A stretch of DNA of 64,000 nt. Origin: Chitinophaga pinensis. Lineage in GTDB: Bacteria > Bacteroidota > Bacteroidia > Chitinophagales > CAIOSU01. The position numbers and the translations under genes are program-made. The stretch lies in the NCBI GenBank assembly GCA_945901065.1, contig CAMDKI010000007.1, positions 124,001-188,000 of the forward strand, given 5' to 3'. This document shows positions 8,518 to 17,174 of the stretch, in pieces. Under the pieces are notes generated by a model. That model was given only the letters and a program-made list of their open reading frames with translations. It did not search any database and had not been told where the DNA came from. Position 1 is the stretch's first letter, and every line of letters starts with the position of its first letter.

Positions 8518-10350
8518 ATGGCTATAATTGAGTCGCCATTGCATGATACCAGAAAGACTCAACGAATATTTGAGCCGCCAGTTTGGCTTACGTTTTTGTT
8601 GCTATTACTATTGTTGGGGAAGGTATTTGCAACGGTTTATTTTTCGCAAAGAACATTTGATTTCACCGATGAAGGGGGATATATGCTTTGGTATGCCCAT
8701 CCTGAAAAGGACCCTCATCCATTCTATTATTTCCATAAAATAATACTGGGGCTTACACCATTTATCGATTGGAATATTGTATCGCTGCGCTGGTTAAAAA
8801 TGGCTTCTGAGGTTGTGGTAATCATGGTTATGTCGTTTGCCGTGTATCAAAATGTTAAAGAGTTTGCAATTAAAGGCGCGAAAACCTTTCTGTTCATACT
8901 CAGCTTTATCGGTTTAGCTTACTTCTCTACGTGGTTTTCGTGGATTTTTTATGAGAACGACATGACCTATTTGCTTGCAGTAGTAGCAATATCGCTGGTT
9001 TTAGGTACTATAAACACACAGCGAAAAGGCTTATTTGCCGCAGTTCTTTTAGTGGCAGGGGCCATTACCGGAATCCAGTTTTTTAATAAATTTTCAACTT
9101 GCATTCTGCTGCTCATCGCTATACCTATCATAGTGCAGCTGATAAGGAAAGGATGGAAAAATCATGTTGTATATTTTAGTGGCGTTGTTACTGGTGTGGG
9201 AGCTTTCTTTTTGATAACGGGCTACTCCCCTGATAAGTGGTGGCAAGAGTACCAAGATGGTTATACTTACTACATGGAACCATTGGGCTATCACCCGCTA
9301 AGGCTCATTTGGATGTATATACTCATACTGTGGCCATTGCCGCTAATTGCCTTAACGCCAATCGTTGCACAAAAAACCTTAGAAAGGGCCTTTAAGTTTG
9401 AAAGGGTTAATATTGCGTCTCCCGCGGTTTTTGCAGGTTTGTTGGCGGTTATATCGGTATTGTTTTATTGTACCTTCCCTACTCGTTTTTTAAATCACGA
9501 CAACCCAGCAGTGAGCAAGCTGTTTTACTATTGGTATTTTCCCTTGCTGTCATTTTTGTTGTTTTTTGTATTGCACAACATAAAATTTGGACAACTAAGC
9601 AGAAGGCAGTGGATTTTAATAATCGTTTGGTTTGCTTTGCCAGCGTTGATATTTGTAGGCACTTCTACCCCTGCAGCATTATCATTGGCTTCCTTTTTGG
9701 CGCCGTGGTATGGTTTGGTTTGTTATTTCATACTGAAGTATTACACCCCCAAATTTAGTTATGCGGTGGTTGTTATCGCTTTTGTGTCATGTTTTGTGTT
9801 TTTCGCAAATCATATACAACGCCCTTATTGGGCCAGTAAACCTATTTACCATCCTCACGTGGAGGTAATAGGGCCCAACGAGACCATTCTTTTAGATACA
9901 ACCACGGCCCTGTTTGTAAACACAACCAAGCAAATATTGACTGATGCCAATATTGAGCCCGGCTACCCAATGGTAGCTCTTCACGATTTGCCGGGCTTGG
10001 TTTACTTGGTCGGTGGTTATTCACCAGCCACACCTTGGTATTTCAATGTATTGGATGCCCAACAAAGCGAACTGAAAGGAATGATGAAAAAATTCAATTG
10101 CCTGCATATAGGCCGCATAAAGCTCTTTGAAGAGCGTGAGCCTGTGTTTATGATTAACGAAATATCTTATTACGGTGTATTGCCTTGTCTTAAAGAACAC
10201 GGATATTATTTGGAGGAAGACTATGAAACGCCCAAAAAAGTATCGAACCCCACCATCCGAGATCAAATCTATCAATTTAGTAGAGGGTCATCCGATTCGT
10301 TGTTGATTTTTGTTCCCAAGCGCCCGTATACTCAAACCAGCATTAATTAG
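8518..10350 (+). CDS. Multi-pass membrane protein, probable GT-C fold glycosyltransferase (DEGxY family, copy 2)
   Basis: 610 residues, ATG start. It is plainly the closest paralog of the preceding gene, with long matching stretches such as DEGGYMLWY, PFYYFHKI, FIDWNI and GYSPATPWYF. The loop motif is FDFTDEGGY (D51, E52). The C-terminal soluble domain carries the paired half-motifs HDLPGLVYLVGG and NCLHIGRIKLFE. The 119-base gap from copy 1 shows no clear promoter, so the two are probably a tandem duplication in one transcript. Its stop overlaps the convergent third copy by 8 bases. Function as for copy 1; the divergence suggests a different donor or acceptor. Confidence 0.75.
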   Translation: MAIIESPLHDTRKTQRIFEPPVWLTFLLLLLLLGKVFATVYFSQRTFDFTDEGGYMLWYAHPEKDPHPFYYFHKIILGLTPFIDWNIVSLRWLKMASEVVVIMVMSFAVYQNVKEFAIKGAKTFLFILSFIGLAYFSTWFSWIFYENDMTYLLAVVAISLVLGTINTQRKGLFAAVLLVAGAITGIQFFNKFSTCILLLIAIPIIVQLIRKGWKNHVVYFSGVVTGVGAFFLITGYSPDKWWQEYQDGYTYYMEPLGYHPLRLIWMYILILWPLPLIALTPIVAQKTLERAFKFERVNIASPAVFAGLLAVISVLFYCTFPTRFLNHDNPAVSKLFYYWYFPLLSFLLFFVLHNIKFGQLSRRQWILIIVWFALPALIFVGTSTPAALSLASFLAPWYGLVCYFILKYYTPKFSYAVVVIAFVSCFVFFANHIQRPYWASKPIYHPHVEVIGPNETILLDTTTALFVNTTKQILTDANIEPGYPMVALHDLPGLVYLVGGYSPATPWYFNVLDAQQSELKGMMKKFNCLHIGRIKLFEEREPVFMINEISYYGVLPCLKEHGYYLEEDYETPKKVSNPTIRDQIYQFSRGSSDSLLIFVPKRPYTQTSIN

Positions 10351-12124
10351 TTTGGTTGGGTATCCAAATGTATAGTGAGTCGTTGTTGTAGTCTTCGTGC
10401 TCGTATACGGCATCGTATGGGTCAAAAATGGTTTGTTCACTGTACCCTTTTATGTTGTGCCATATACCCTTTTTTATGCAAGTAAAGTGCCTAGGAAAAG
10501 CAAAGGTGGAGGTGCGGTAAAGTATTATGGGCGGCTGCTGTATGGTTTCGCCAGCAGTCTTTAGAAAATGGCAGTTGTAGCGCACAAAATCGTTTCCGTA
10601 TAGGTAAAATGGTGCCCCAGGTGAATAACCTTGAGCCAGGTAAACCAAACCAGGCATGTAGTTAAAGGCAACTATCGGGGTGTTGGGTTTCACGTTTTTT
10701 GCATCGAGTGCAGCCTGAAATGATTGGAAATACTCTACTAAGTCAGGGCTTAGCATTAAGTTATCTTTGCCTGCCAGCAGTGTTGTTTGGTCCCAAATGC
10801 TTTGGTTGTTGGGCACACCAAAAGGACGCAGCACCTTTGAGTAATGGAACTGCATACTAGTAGCCAAAACCGTTGCGCCTAGCAAAACATAATACTTTAC
10901 TGCCGAGAAACCAACAGATGCCAACCATTGCAAGCAAATGGCCGCAAGGCCAAACCACGGTATCCAGAAAGCAAACAGGGTTTCGGTAATGAAGCCATTG
11001 GTGCCGCCAATCATAGCAAAGGGTAGGGCTATTAGGAATAGCATGAGTATAAAAACCTCTTTGCGAACTTGTGGGGCTATTTGTTTGTACGCATTATACA
11101 CCAACACTATCAGCACATTTATTACCACCCACAAATAAAAGTAAACGGGTTGTTCTTCGCGAATCAGCAATTGTTTTAAACCGATAATAGCACCATAACA
11201 TACTGCGGTGCTAATGGCGCCCGAAAATAGAAAAGCCAATAGTGTTCTATTGGGCGCTACTGATTTTATCATGGTATAGCACAACCAGTATATCCCAATG
11301 CCCAAGCCAATAAATACCAAATTGGGTGTGCCGTCGTATATCACATACATCAGCACCAAATCAATGGGGCGGTAGTTGAGCAAGTCGGCAGTTGCTTTTA
11401 CATGGCTAATTACATCTGTCCACCCTAAGCCGTTGTATAGTATGGTGTAGGCTATCATTGTTAGTGCGGCTCCCACAACCCAAGCCGCTGCTGCCTTTGC
11501 AAGCTTTGGCAGCTTTTTACCGGGTCCATAAAAGATAGCCATCCCAAAATACAGTATGCTTAAGCTAATGGTGACCGGAGCTTTGAATAGGGTGCAGAAC
11601 GTGAGCAAAAAGGCGCTAAGCACCCAAAGTAGGGTTTGTTTTTTAACACTTTCGAACGAAAACGAGGCGAGCAACACGCCAGCTGAGGTAAGCCCCAAGA
11701 AGTTGATCAAATCGTTGTAAGACACGCAGCGCGCCAATATGCTTTGAAAAGAACCGATGAGTACCAATGCCCAAATAGCCCAAAAACTGACGCCAGATAA
11801 GCGACTGGCAAGCCAGCGGTAGACACCCCAGCTAAAAACTATCCCACCTGCTAGCTCCAAACAAATGCTAATGATACGCGAAATGGGAATAGTAAACTCG
11901 CCGATGAGCAAAACCTTATTAAGGAAATAACCATGAGCCAGCACTTTGTAGTGTTCGGGGTCGCTTAGGCTCAGCATGTACAGTCCTTCGTCGCCTAGGT
12001 CGAACCCTTTATTAGTTGACCATAGCATAACACCTAGCTTGGCGGCAGCTAAAACGAAAAGTAGGGCGTAAGTTATGGTACGCCAAAGTTGGGAAGGTGC
12101 AGTTATGGTGTTGCTTTGGCCCAA
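10343..12124 (-). CDS. Multi-pass membrane protein, probable GT-C fold glycosyltransferase (DEGxY family, copy 3)
   Basis: 593 residues with the DEGxY signature GFDLGDEGLY (D45, E46) and about 12 hydrophobic segments. The C-terminal domain contains MPGLVYLAQGYSPGAPFY and ends in DSLYIWIPNQ, so it belongs with the other copies but is more diverged. The first codon is TTG, two bases after the stop of the upstream radical SAM gene; no in-frame ATG occurs near the N-terminus, and the spacing implies coupling to that gene. The co-transcription of a B12 radical SAM enzyme with this membrane protein is the strongest link between the two families in the window. Confidence 0.72.
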   Translation of the reverse strand: MGQSNTITAPSQLWRTITYALLFVLAAAKLGVMLWSTNKGFDLGDEGLYMLSLSDPEHYKVLAHGYFLNKVLLIGEFTIPISRIISICLELAGGIVFSWGVYRWLASRLSGVSFWAIWALVLIGSFQSILARCVSYNDLINFLGLTSAGVLLASFSFESVKKQTLLWVLSAFLLTFCTLFKAPVTISLSILYFGMAIFYGPGKKLPKLAKAAAAWVVGAALTMIAYTILYNGLGWTDVISHVKATADLLNYRPIDLVLMYVIYDGTPNLVFIGLGIGIYWLCYTMIKSVAPNRTLLAFLFSGAISTAVCYGAIIGLKQLLIREEQPVYFYLWVVINVLIVLVYNAYKQIAPQVRKEVFILMLFLIALPFAMIGGTNGFITETLFAFWIPWFGLAAICLQWLASVGFSAVKYYVLLGATVLATSMQFHYSKVLRPFGVPNNQSIWDQTTLLAGKDNLMLSPDLVEYFQSFQAALDAKNVKPNTPIVAFNYMPGLVYLAQGYSPGAPFYLYGNDFVRYNCHFLKTAGETIQQPPIILYRTSTFAFPRHFTCIKKGIWHNIKGYSEQTIFDPYDAVYEHEDYNNDSLYIWIPNQTN

Positions 12125-12126
12125 GT

Positions 12127-13611
12127 TTAGATAAAATCTTTTCGATTAGAGTGTTGAGGCAAAACAATAAACTTCAACAGTTTTAAGGCACTTGTGATAG
12201 TTTCAGTCGGTTTTGATATTGCCCTAGCCATGCTGCGAGCAATGTATCTGGGCCTAAAGTAAAATTTGTAGTAAAACTCTTTCTCCCATTTATGGAATCG
12301 CTCTCGTAGTTCAGGATCTTTGTACTCATTTACATAGGGCATCAACGAAAAATTGATTTTGTCTTTCATCAACGGAAACAAGGGCGTGCCAGGATAGGGT
12401 ATAAGCTCAAAAACAATGGCAAAGGTAAGGTCCGATTTAATAGCAAATTTCAAAGTTTGGTCAAAATCTTCCCGGGTTTCTTCGGGCATGCCTACTATAA
12501 AAAAGCCCATCGTTTCTACTCCAACCTTTTTGCATAGCTTAATATTGGCTAAGGCTTCTTCAACGTTTACCTTTTTCTTATAAAAGTCCAAAATACGCTG
12601 GCTGCCCGATTCCACCCCTATATAAACGCGCTTGCAACCTGCTTTTTTCATCCATATCAGCATCTCCTCGTTCAAGGTATCGGCACGGCTTAGGCAAGAC
12701 CACTGCACCTCTACCTTTTCGTCAATCATCAATTTACAGATGGCGATAACCCTTGATGGGATAACGGTGAAAGTATCGTCAATAAATCGCAACGACTTAA
12801 TGCCGAACAAGCGTTTTAGCTCTTTTATCTCATCAACAATTTGCTCGGGGGTGCGGGTAGTTAGCTTGGTGCCAAACGATTTTACGCAATAGTTGCACTG
12901 GTATGGGCAACCCCTTGCGGTCTGAATCATACCAAACGGCTTTGGCAAGAAGGGCTCAAAGTAAGCGTCTTTCTCCAACATATTGTAAGCGGGCATGGGT
13001 AGCACCGATGGGTCGGGTAGGCGCAAGTTACCTTGCTGAAGCACTATTTTACCATCTTTAGTGCGGTAAGCTATGCCTTTTACACCCTCTAGGCTTTCGC
13101 CTGCTTTTATCTTTTTATACGCTTCGGCAAATATCAAGTCGGGCTCACCTTGAATGATAATATCAACAGGCACGCGTTCCATTACCTCTTGGGTAAACTG
13201 GGTAGCATAGTGCCCGAACAGTACAATTTTTGAATTGGGGTTGTGCTCCTTTATGCCCCGTACCATGTTCATATCGTGTTCAAATATCTCAAAGCCCGTA
13301 ATGGCAATAATTATATCGGGCTGGTATTGGGCAATGTATTCGTTGGTTTCCTTTAAATCGGCACCCTTAGCAATGGCATCGTAAAGCGCTACTTCATCTT
13401 TTTCCCATTCCTTTAATATAGCCCCCAACGAAATAAGCTCTAGAGGCGGAAAAAGGAAGTTCGGGGCATTGTATGAGCACATATAGCGCCTGATAATGCG
13501 GGTAGGGTAGGGCAGGTTCAATAGCAGCGTGCGCAAGCCTTTGCCCTCCACGGTTTTGGTCGTAGTTGGGTTAGTTTGGGTCAGTATATCCGCTATGTCA
13601 GGCTGAAACAT
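12127..13611 (-). CDS. B12-binding-type radical SAM protein
   Basis: 494 residues from the ATG at 13611 (a TTG three codons earlier is possible). N-terminal B12-binding-type domain at about 25-180, ending in IIIQGEPDLIF. The radical SAM motif ARGCPYQCNYC has C235, C239 and C242. Further core motifs are IDDTFTVIPSR, YIGVESGSQRIL and FFIVGMPEET. LIPYPGTPLFPLM near 405 is typical of this subfamily. The last 60 residues are basic and amphipathic. It is the third enzyme of this type in the window and is followed two bases later by a GT-C-like membrane protein gene. Substrate unknown; a lipid- or glycan-linked substrate is inferred from the context. Confidence 0.9.
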   Translation of the reverse strand: MFQPDIADILTQTNPTTTKTVEGKGLRTLLLNLPYPTRIIRRYMCSYNAPNFLFPPLELISLGAILKEWEKDEVALYDAIAKGADLKETNEYIAQYQPDIIIAITGFEIFEHDMNMVRGIKEHNPNSKIVLFGHYATQFTQEVMERVPVDIIIQGEPDLIFAEAYKKIKAGESLEGVKGIAYRTKDGKIVLQQGNLRLPDPSVLPMPAYNMLEKDAYFEPFLPKPFGMIQTARGCPYQCNYCVKSFGTKLTTRTPEQIVDEIKELKRLFGIKSLRFIDDTFTVIPSRVIAICKLMIDEKVEVQWSCLSRADTLNEEMLIWMKKAGCKRVYIGVESGSQRILDFYKKKVNVEEALANIKLCKKVGVETMGFFIVGMPEETREDFDQTLKFAIKSDLTFAIVFELIPYPGTPLFPLMKDKINFSLMPYVNEYKDPELRERFHKWEKEFYYKFYFRPRYIARSMARAISKPTETITSALKLLKFIVLPQHSNRKDFI

Positions 13612-13718
13612 AACTTGCAATTTACGGTAAAAGGAGATAAAAGTAAATGATTCTGTTTGAGGTGTTGTAGTTTATGCAAAAAGCCAACGGTATTTACCTT
13701 TTGCTTTTGAAAATATTT

Positions 13719-13726
13719 TACCTTTG
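13719..13726 (+). promoter_or_regulatory. Exact -7 box (TACCTTTG) overlapping the annotated TTG start
   Basis: TACCTTTG matches TAnnTTTG, and its last three bases are the TTG that gives the longest frame of the next gene. If this is the real promoter, transcription would begin after that TTG, and translation would start further in, for example at the TTG at 13766, just before KKLNIALVGCGYWG. A TTTG lies 15 bases upstream, shorter than ideal. Confidence 0.35.
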
Positions 13727-14791
13727 AGTATAGATTATTACAATTCTAAATACAAGGCGGCGAAGTTGGGGGCTAAGAAATTAAACATTGCATTGGTTGG
13801 TTGTGGTTATTGGGGGAAACACTTCCTGCGCCTCTGTATGCAGCATCCGCAAATCAGGTTGTCGGGTATACTCGATTCTTCGGAGAGCCGGATAAGTGAA
13901 TTACAGCAGCTTTACCCCGATCTGCATTTTTATGCAAGTCTTGAAAGTATTGCTACTGACCCAGAAGTGGCTGCAGTAATTGTAGCCACAGGCTTAAGTT
14001 CACATTTTGCCATTTGCCAGCGTTTGTTGCAAGCGGGTAAACACTTGCTTTGTGAAAAGCCCTTGACCCTAACCGCTAAGGAAAGCGAGGCACTGGGCCA
14101 AATGGCCGATGCCAATGGGCTAACTTTGTTGGTTGGGCATACTTTTGAGTACAACAGTGCTGTGCTGCATGCCAAACACGAAATTAATAGGGGAGCTTTA
14201 GGCGATTTGAAGTACCTATCGTTTAGGCGCTGTGGCAATGGACCCATTCGCGATGACGCTGATGTGGTATATGACCTTGCCACGCACGATGTATCAATAG
14301 CCAATTTACTGTTGAACAGCGTGCCCGAGGCAGTTAACGCCACAGGGTACAAATTGCTTGGTTCCAACCAATACGATTTAGCCAATATCGATTTGATATA
14401 CCCTACAGGTTTGTCGGTTAACATCTGCGTGTCGTGGATGGAACTGGTAAAGCAGCGTGAAATGAAGGTTATTGGTTCAAAAGGCATGTTGCTTTTCAAC
14501 GATGTGGTGGCTTCTGAAAAGATTAGGTTATACCATACCATTGCCCCAACTACCCAAACCCGTGGCGATTTCGGCGATTTTCAATTGTCGGTATCCAACA
14601 ATGATGTGAGCATACCCAACATTAATTACAAAGAGCCTTTGCGGGAAGAGCTAGAACATTTTATGGCTTGTATTAATGGACAACAACAACCACGCACTGG
14701 CTGGCAAAATGCGGCTAATGTAGTGCGCGTGCTGGAGGCTATTGAGGAAAGCATTGGGCATCAAGGCCAGTCAATAAAGGTGGCAAAATGA
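13724..14791 (+). CDS. Gfo/Idh/MocA family sugar oxidoreductase, second copy
   Basis: 355 residues from TTG 13724, or 341 from TTG 13766; the conserved domain begins at NIALVGCGYWGKH (GCGYWG at 26-31 in the longer form). The catalytic EKP is at 111-113 and YDLATHDVSI matches the sister enzyme at 4214. DVSIPNINYKEPL near the end is also shared with it. It should oxidise a nucleotide sugar with NAD(P). It is followed by a GT2 with a 4-base ATGA overlap, repeating the gene order and overlap of 4214/3498. No aminotransferase is adjacent here. The start codon is uncertain because a -7 box covers the first TTG. Confidence 0.87.
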   Translation: MSIDYYNSKYKAAKLGAKKLNIALVGCGYWGKHFLRLCMQHPQIRLSGILDSSESRISELQQLYPDLHFYASLESIATDPEVAAVIVATGLSSHFAICQRLLQAGKHLLCEKPLTLTAKESEALGQMADANGLTLLVGHTFEYNSAVLHAKHEINRGALGDLKYLSFRRCGNGPIRDDADVVYDLATHDVSIANLLLNSVPEAVNATGYKLLGSNQYDLANIDLIYPTGLSVNICVSWMELVKQREMKVIGSKGMLLFNDVVASEKIRLYHTIAPTTQTRGDFGDFQLSVSNNDVSIPNINYKEPLREELEHFMACINGQQQPRTGWQNAANVVRVLEAIEESIGHQGQSIKVAK

Positions 14792-15486
14792 GCGGTCCAT
14801 TCTCCTTGTCAATAGTTATACCAGCCTACAACGAAGAGGAGATTATTGTATCGTCGGTGCAGCAAACTATGGATGCTGTGCAGGCTGCCGTGGCCGATTT
14901 TGAGATTATTATTGTTGACGATTGCAGCCGCGATAGCACCAAGGCGCTTATTGAAGCAAATTTGGATAAATGGCCTAGCACCCGTTTGGTGTGCAATGCC
15001 CAAAATGGTGGCTTTGGCGCTGCTGTGTGGACTGGCTTACAGGCCGCGACCAAAGAGTTTGTGCTGTGTGTGCCTGTTGATAGCCCTATGGATGCCGAAA
15101 CATTGGCTCCTTTTATTGCCGCTGCCCCAACTACCGATGTTATATCAAGTTATAGGGTAAAGCGTGTTGGTTACACCAATCGTATGCGTTTTAACTCATG
15201 GGCATACCACAAGCTTATTGGATGGGTGTTTGGCCTCAAGCTTAAAGACTATAACTGGATTCACTTATACCGAAGGGCTATTTTTGATAAAGTGCATTAT
15301 CAATCGCGGGGCATATTTATGATGGCCGAAGTGTTAGTTGAGGCTAATAAGCATGGCTACCGCATTGCTGAAATACCGGTTGGCCAAAAGCAACGCATGA
15401 CGGGTATAGCCACTTCCGCCAAACTATCCACCATACTTTTTGTGCTGGAGGAAATGTACGCTTACTTGAAACGCAAAAAGGCCTAG
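14788..15486 (+). CDS. Family 2 glycosyltransferase
   Basis: 232 residues of GT-A fold. Motifs: SIVIPAYNEEEII (8-20), IIVDDCSRDSTK (41-52), the acidic site VPVDSPMD (D98, D102) and LKDYNWIHLYRR. The last one matches MKDVNWVKVYKR of the GT2 at 3498, marking the two as paralogs. No transmembrane helices are seen. Probable role: cytoplasmic synthesis of a polyprenyl-phosphate sugar or transfer to a lipid-linked intermediate. It is translationally coupled to the Gfo/Idh gene. The acidic motif departs from plain DxD, so donor choice cannot be read from it. Confidence 0.87.
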   Translation: MSGPFSLSIVIPAYNEEEIIVSSVQQTMDAVQAAVADFEIIIVDDCSRDSTKALIEANLDKWPSTRLVCNAQNGGFGAAVWTGLQAATKEFVLCVPVDSPMDAETLAPFIAAAPTTDVISSYRVKRVGYTNRMRFNSWAYHKLIGWVFGLKLKDYNWIHLYRRAIFDKVHYQSRGIFMMAEVLVEANKHGYRIAEIPVGQKQRMTGIATSAKLSTILFVLEEMYAYLKRKKA

Positions 15487-15490
15487 CTCT

Positions 15491-17152
15491 TTATTGCCCT
15501 AGCACCATAAACTTACCTTGCCAATGTATTTCGTTGCTATTGATTTGCACCAAATAGGTGCCTGATGGTAGGTCGTTGGTATTGAAGGTTAACACGCTAT
15601 CGTTTAATCCTTTCCATTCGTTTACCATTTGCCCCAAGGTATTAGTAATAGTAATATTGGCTTGAGTTAAATCTGTGCCAGATGGCAATGTAATATTAAG
15701 CAGGCCATTGGTTGGGTTGGGGTATATTTTTACTGAGCTTGCCAACGTTTCATTTATACCCACTGTAGTATCGCATGGGTTGGTCAGATTGGTTACATGT
15801 ATCGTTTTCGAGCCTATCCAACCATAGCCGTTGTGTCCAAATACTTGGTAGCTTCCGGTGTCGGTTATAGTTACAGTGCTGCTGCTATCGGTATTGTGCA
15901 GCCAATAGTATTGTGCAAAGCCACTATCAACGGTTAAGGTAGTGTTGCCGCCGCTATAGCTACAAGTTATCTCGGGCCGGACAACCTCCCAAGGCAAATC
16001 AAAACAGAAAGCGCGGTAGCTGAAATATCCAGGGGGCAAGTTAATGCTAAGTACCTCTTCGAAATTATCGGTTACTTCAACAATCGGGCTAAAAAAGGCA
16101 TTTATATCGGCCCCCCAATTAATCAACCTATTACCGTTGGGCAGCACTTGTTGGCTGCCAATGGAAATGCTTTCAATGTTGTTTTTATATTCCCAAACCA
16201 AGGTTGCGCTGCCATTTGTTTCGTCTAGGGCATACTCTATTGCACGGGCCACTGGCGGGTTGTGGTAGGTGCCATTATCTAGGATAGTGATATTGCCATT
16301 GGGCATAAGTTGTGCATGGTGTTGCAGTTTAAACCCGAACAAAGTGTCATCAACAAAGTTAAAATCGCTGTGCTTACCGCCCAAGCGCCAAATAATGCTG
16401 CTGTCTTGACGGTTAATTTTTACCACTTCGTTAAAGTTGCGCAGCGATACTATTAGGTTTCCATCATTATCCAAAACGATAGAGTTGGCGTGCATAAAGT
16501 CAACAAAATCGATAGTGGTTAAATTGGTATAGTCCATATCGGAGATATCGAAGTAGTCAAAACCACTCCATTGAAAAATGATGTTGTTATTACTATCGTA
16601 AATGAATATCACGCCCCCCTCAACGGTTGTTTGCGAGCTCATCTGGAACCCATCAACCGTAAATAAGGTATCTAGGTTCATGGTTTGGTATTCGTAGCCC
16701 ATTACAATTTTTGAGCCGTCGGGTAGCAATAAAAGTTCATGGGAATCAGAAAAATTGGGAAACTGAACCTCAACAGAATCAACAATCCTTAAGGTGCTGT
16801 CTAATACATAGTGTTTAGTATTTGGTGATGCTTGGTTATGAAAACTCAATTGGCCGTTGGGCTGCAATTTAAAATCGAACACGAAATTGAAAAATTGGTT
16901 GGAGTTGCCGGGTAACCCTTTAAAAAACAGCGATTCACCGTTTTTGTCAAAAATCATCAATGCCGAACGGAACAAAGGGTCAACCAAATTAAACCCATCA
17001 TGCGGGGCAATCATGTAATACTCGCAACCGGAGGTGTGGTTTGGACTTACCGTTAATATCTGCTTGGCGTCAATCGGGTATATGGTATCCGTTTGCGCAG
17101 TCAGGTTAGCGCAAAATGCTAAAAAAAGTATACCCAGTATTTGCGTCTTCAT
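15491..17152 (-). CDS. Secreted arylsulfotransferase-like beta-propeller with T9SS sorting domain
   Basis: 553 residues. Signal peptide MKTQILGILFLAFCANLTAQ. The main domain (about 25-380) is of the arylsulfotransferase (ASST) type, with FMHANSIVLDNDGNLI, VKINRQDSSIIWRLGG and QHHAQLMPNGNITILDNG. In characterised ASSTs a histidine carries the sulfate passed from a phenolic donor to an acceptor. A short Ig/PKD-like segment follows (about 390-455). The last 80 residues are a T9SS type A sorting domain (VKIYPNPTNGLLNI ... SGTYLVQI). The protein should be exported through the outer membrane. Whether it transfers sulfate or only uses the fold for binding is not shown. Two homologs are in this window. 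Confidence 0.85.
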   Translation of the reverse strand: MKTQILGILFLAFCANLTAQTDTIYPIDAKQILTVSPNHTSGCEYYMIAPHDGFNLVDPLFRSALMIFDKNGESLFFKGLPGNSNQFFNFVFDFKLQPNGQLSFHNQASPNTKHYVLDSTLRIVDSVEVQFPNFSDSHELLLLPDGSKIVMGYEYQTMNLDTLFTVDGFQMSSQTTVEGGVIFIYDSNNNIIFQWSGFDYFDISDMDYTNLTTIDFVDFMHANSIVLDNDGNLIVSLRNFNEVVKINRQDSSIIWRLGGKHSDFNFVDDTLFGFKLQHHAQLMPNGNITILDNGTYHNPPVARAIEYALDETNGSATLVWEYKNNIESISIGSQQVLPNGNRLINWGADINAFFSPIVEVTDNFEEVLSINLPPGYFSYRAFCFDLPWEVVRPEITCSYSGGNTTLTVDSGFAQYYWLHNTDSSSTVTITDTGSYQVFGHNGYGWIGSKTIHVTNLTNPCDTTVGINETLASSVKIYPNPTNGLLNITLPSGTDLTQANITITNTLGQMVNEWKGLNDSVLTFNTNDLPSGTYLVQINSNEIHWQGKFMVLGQ

Positions 17153-17174
17153 GGTATAAAATTAAGCAATCCTT

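Noticed and set aside
13930..14541. 203-codon minus-strand open frame inside the second Gfo/Idh gene
   Set aside because: Longest shadow frame in that region, but low-complexity Ser/Thr-rich translation and full overlap with a recognised enzyme.
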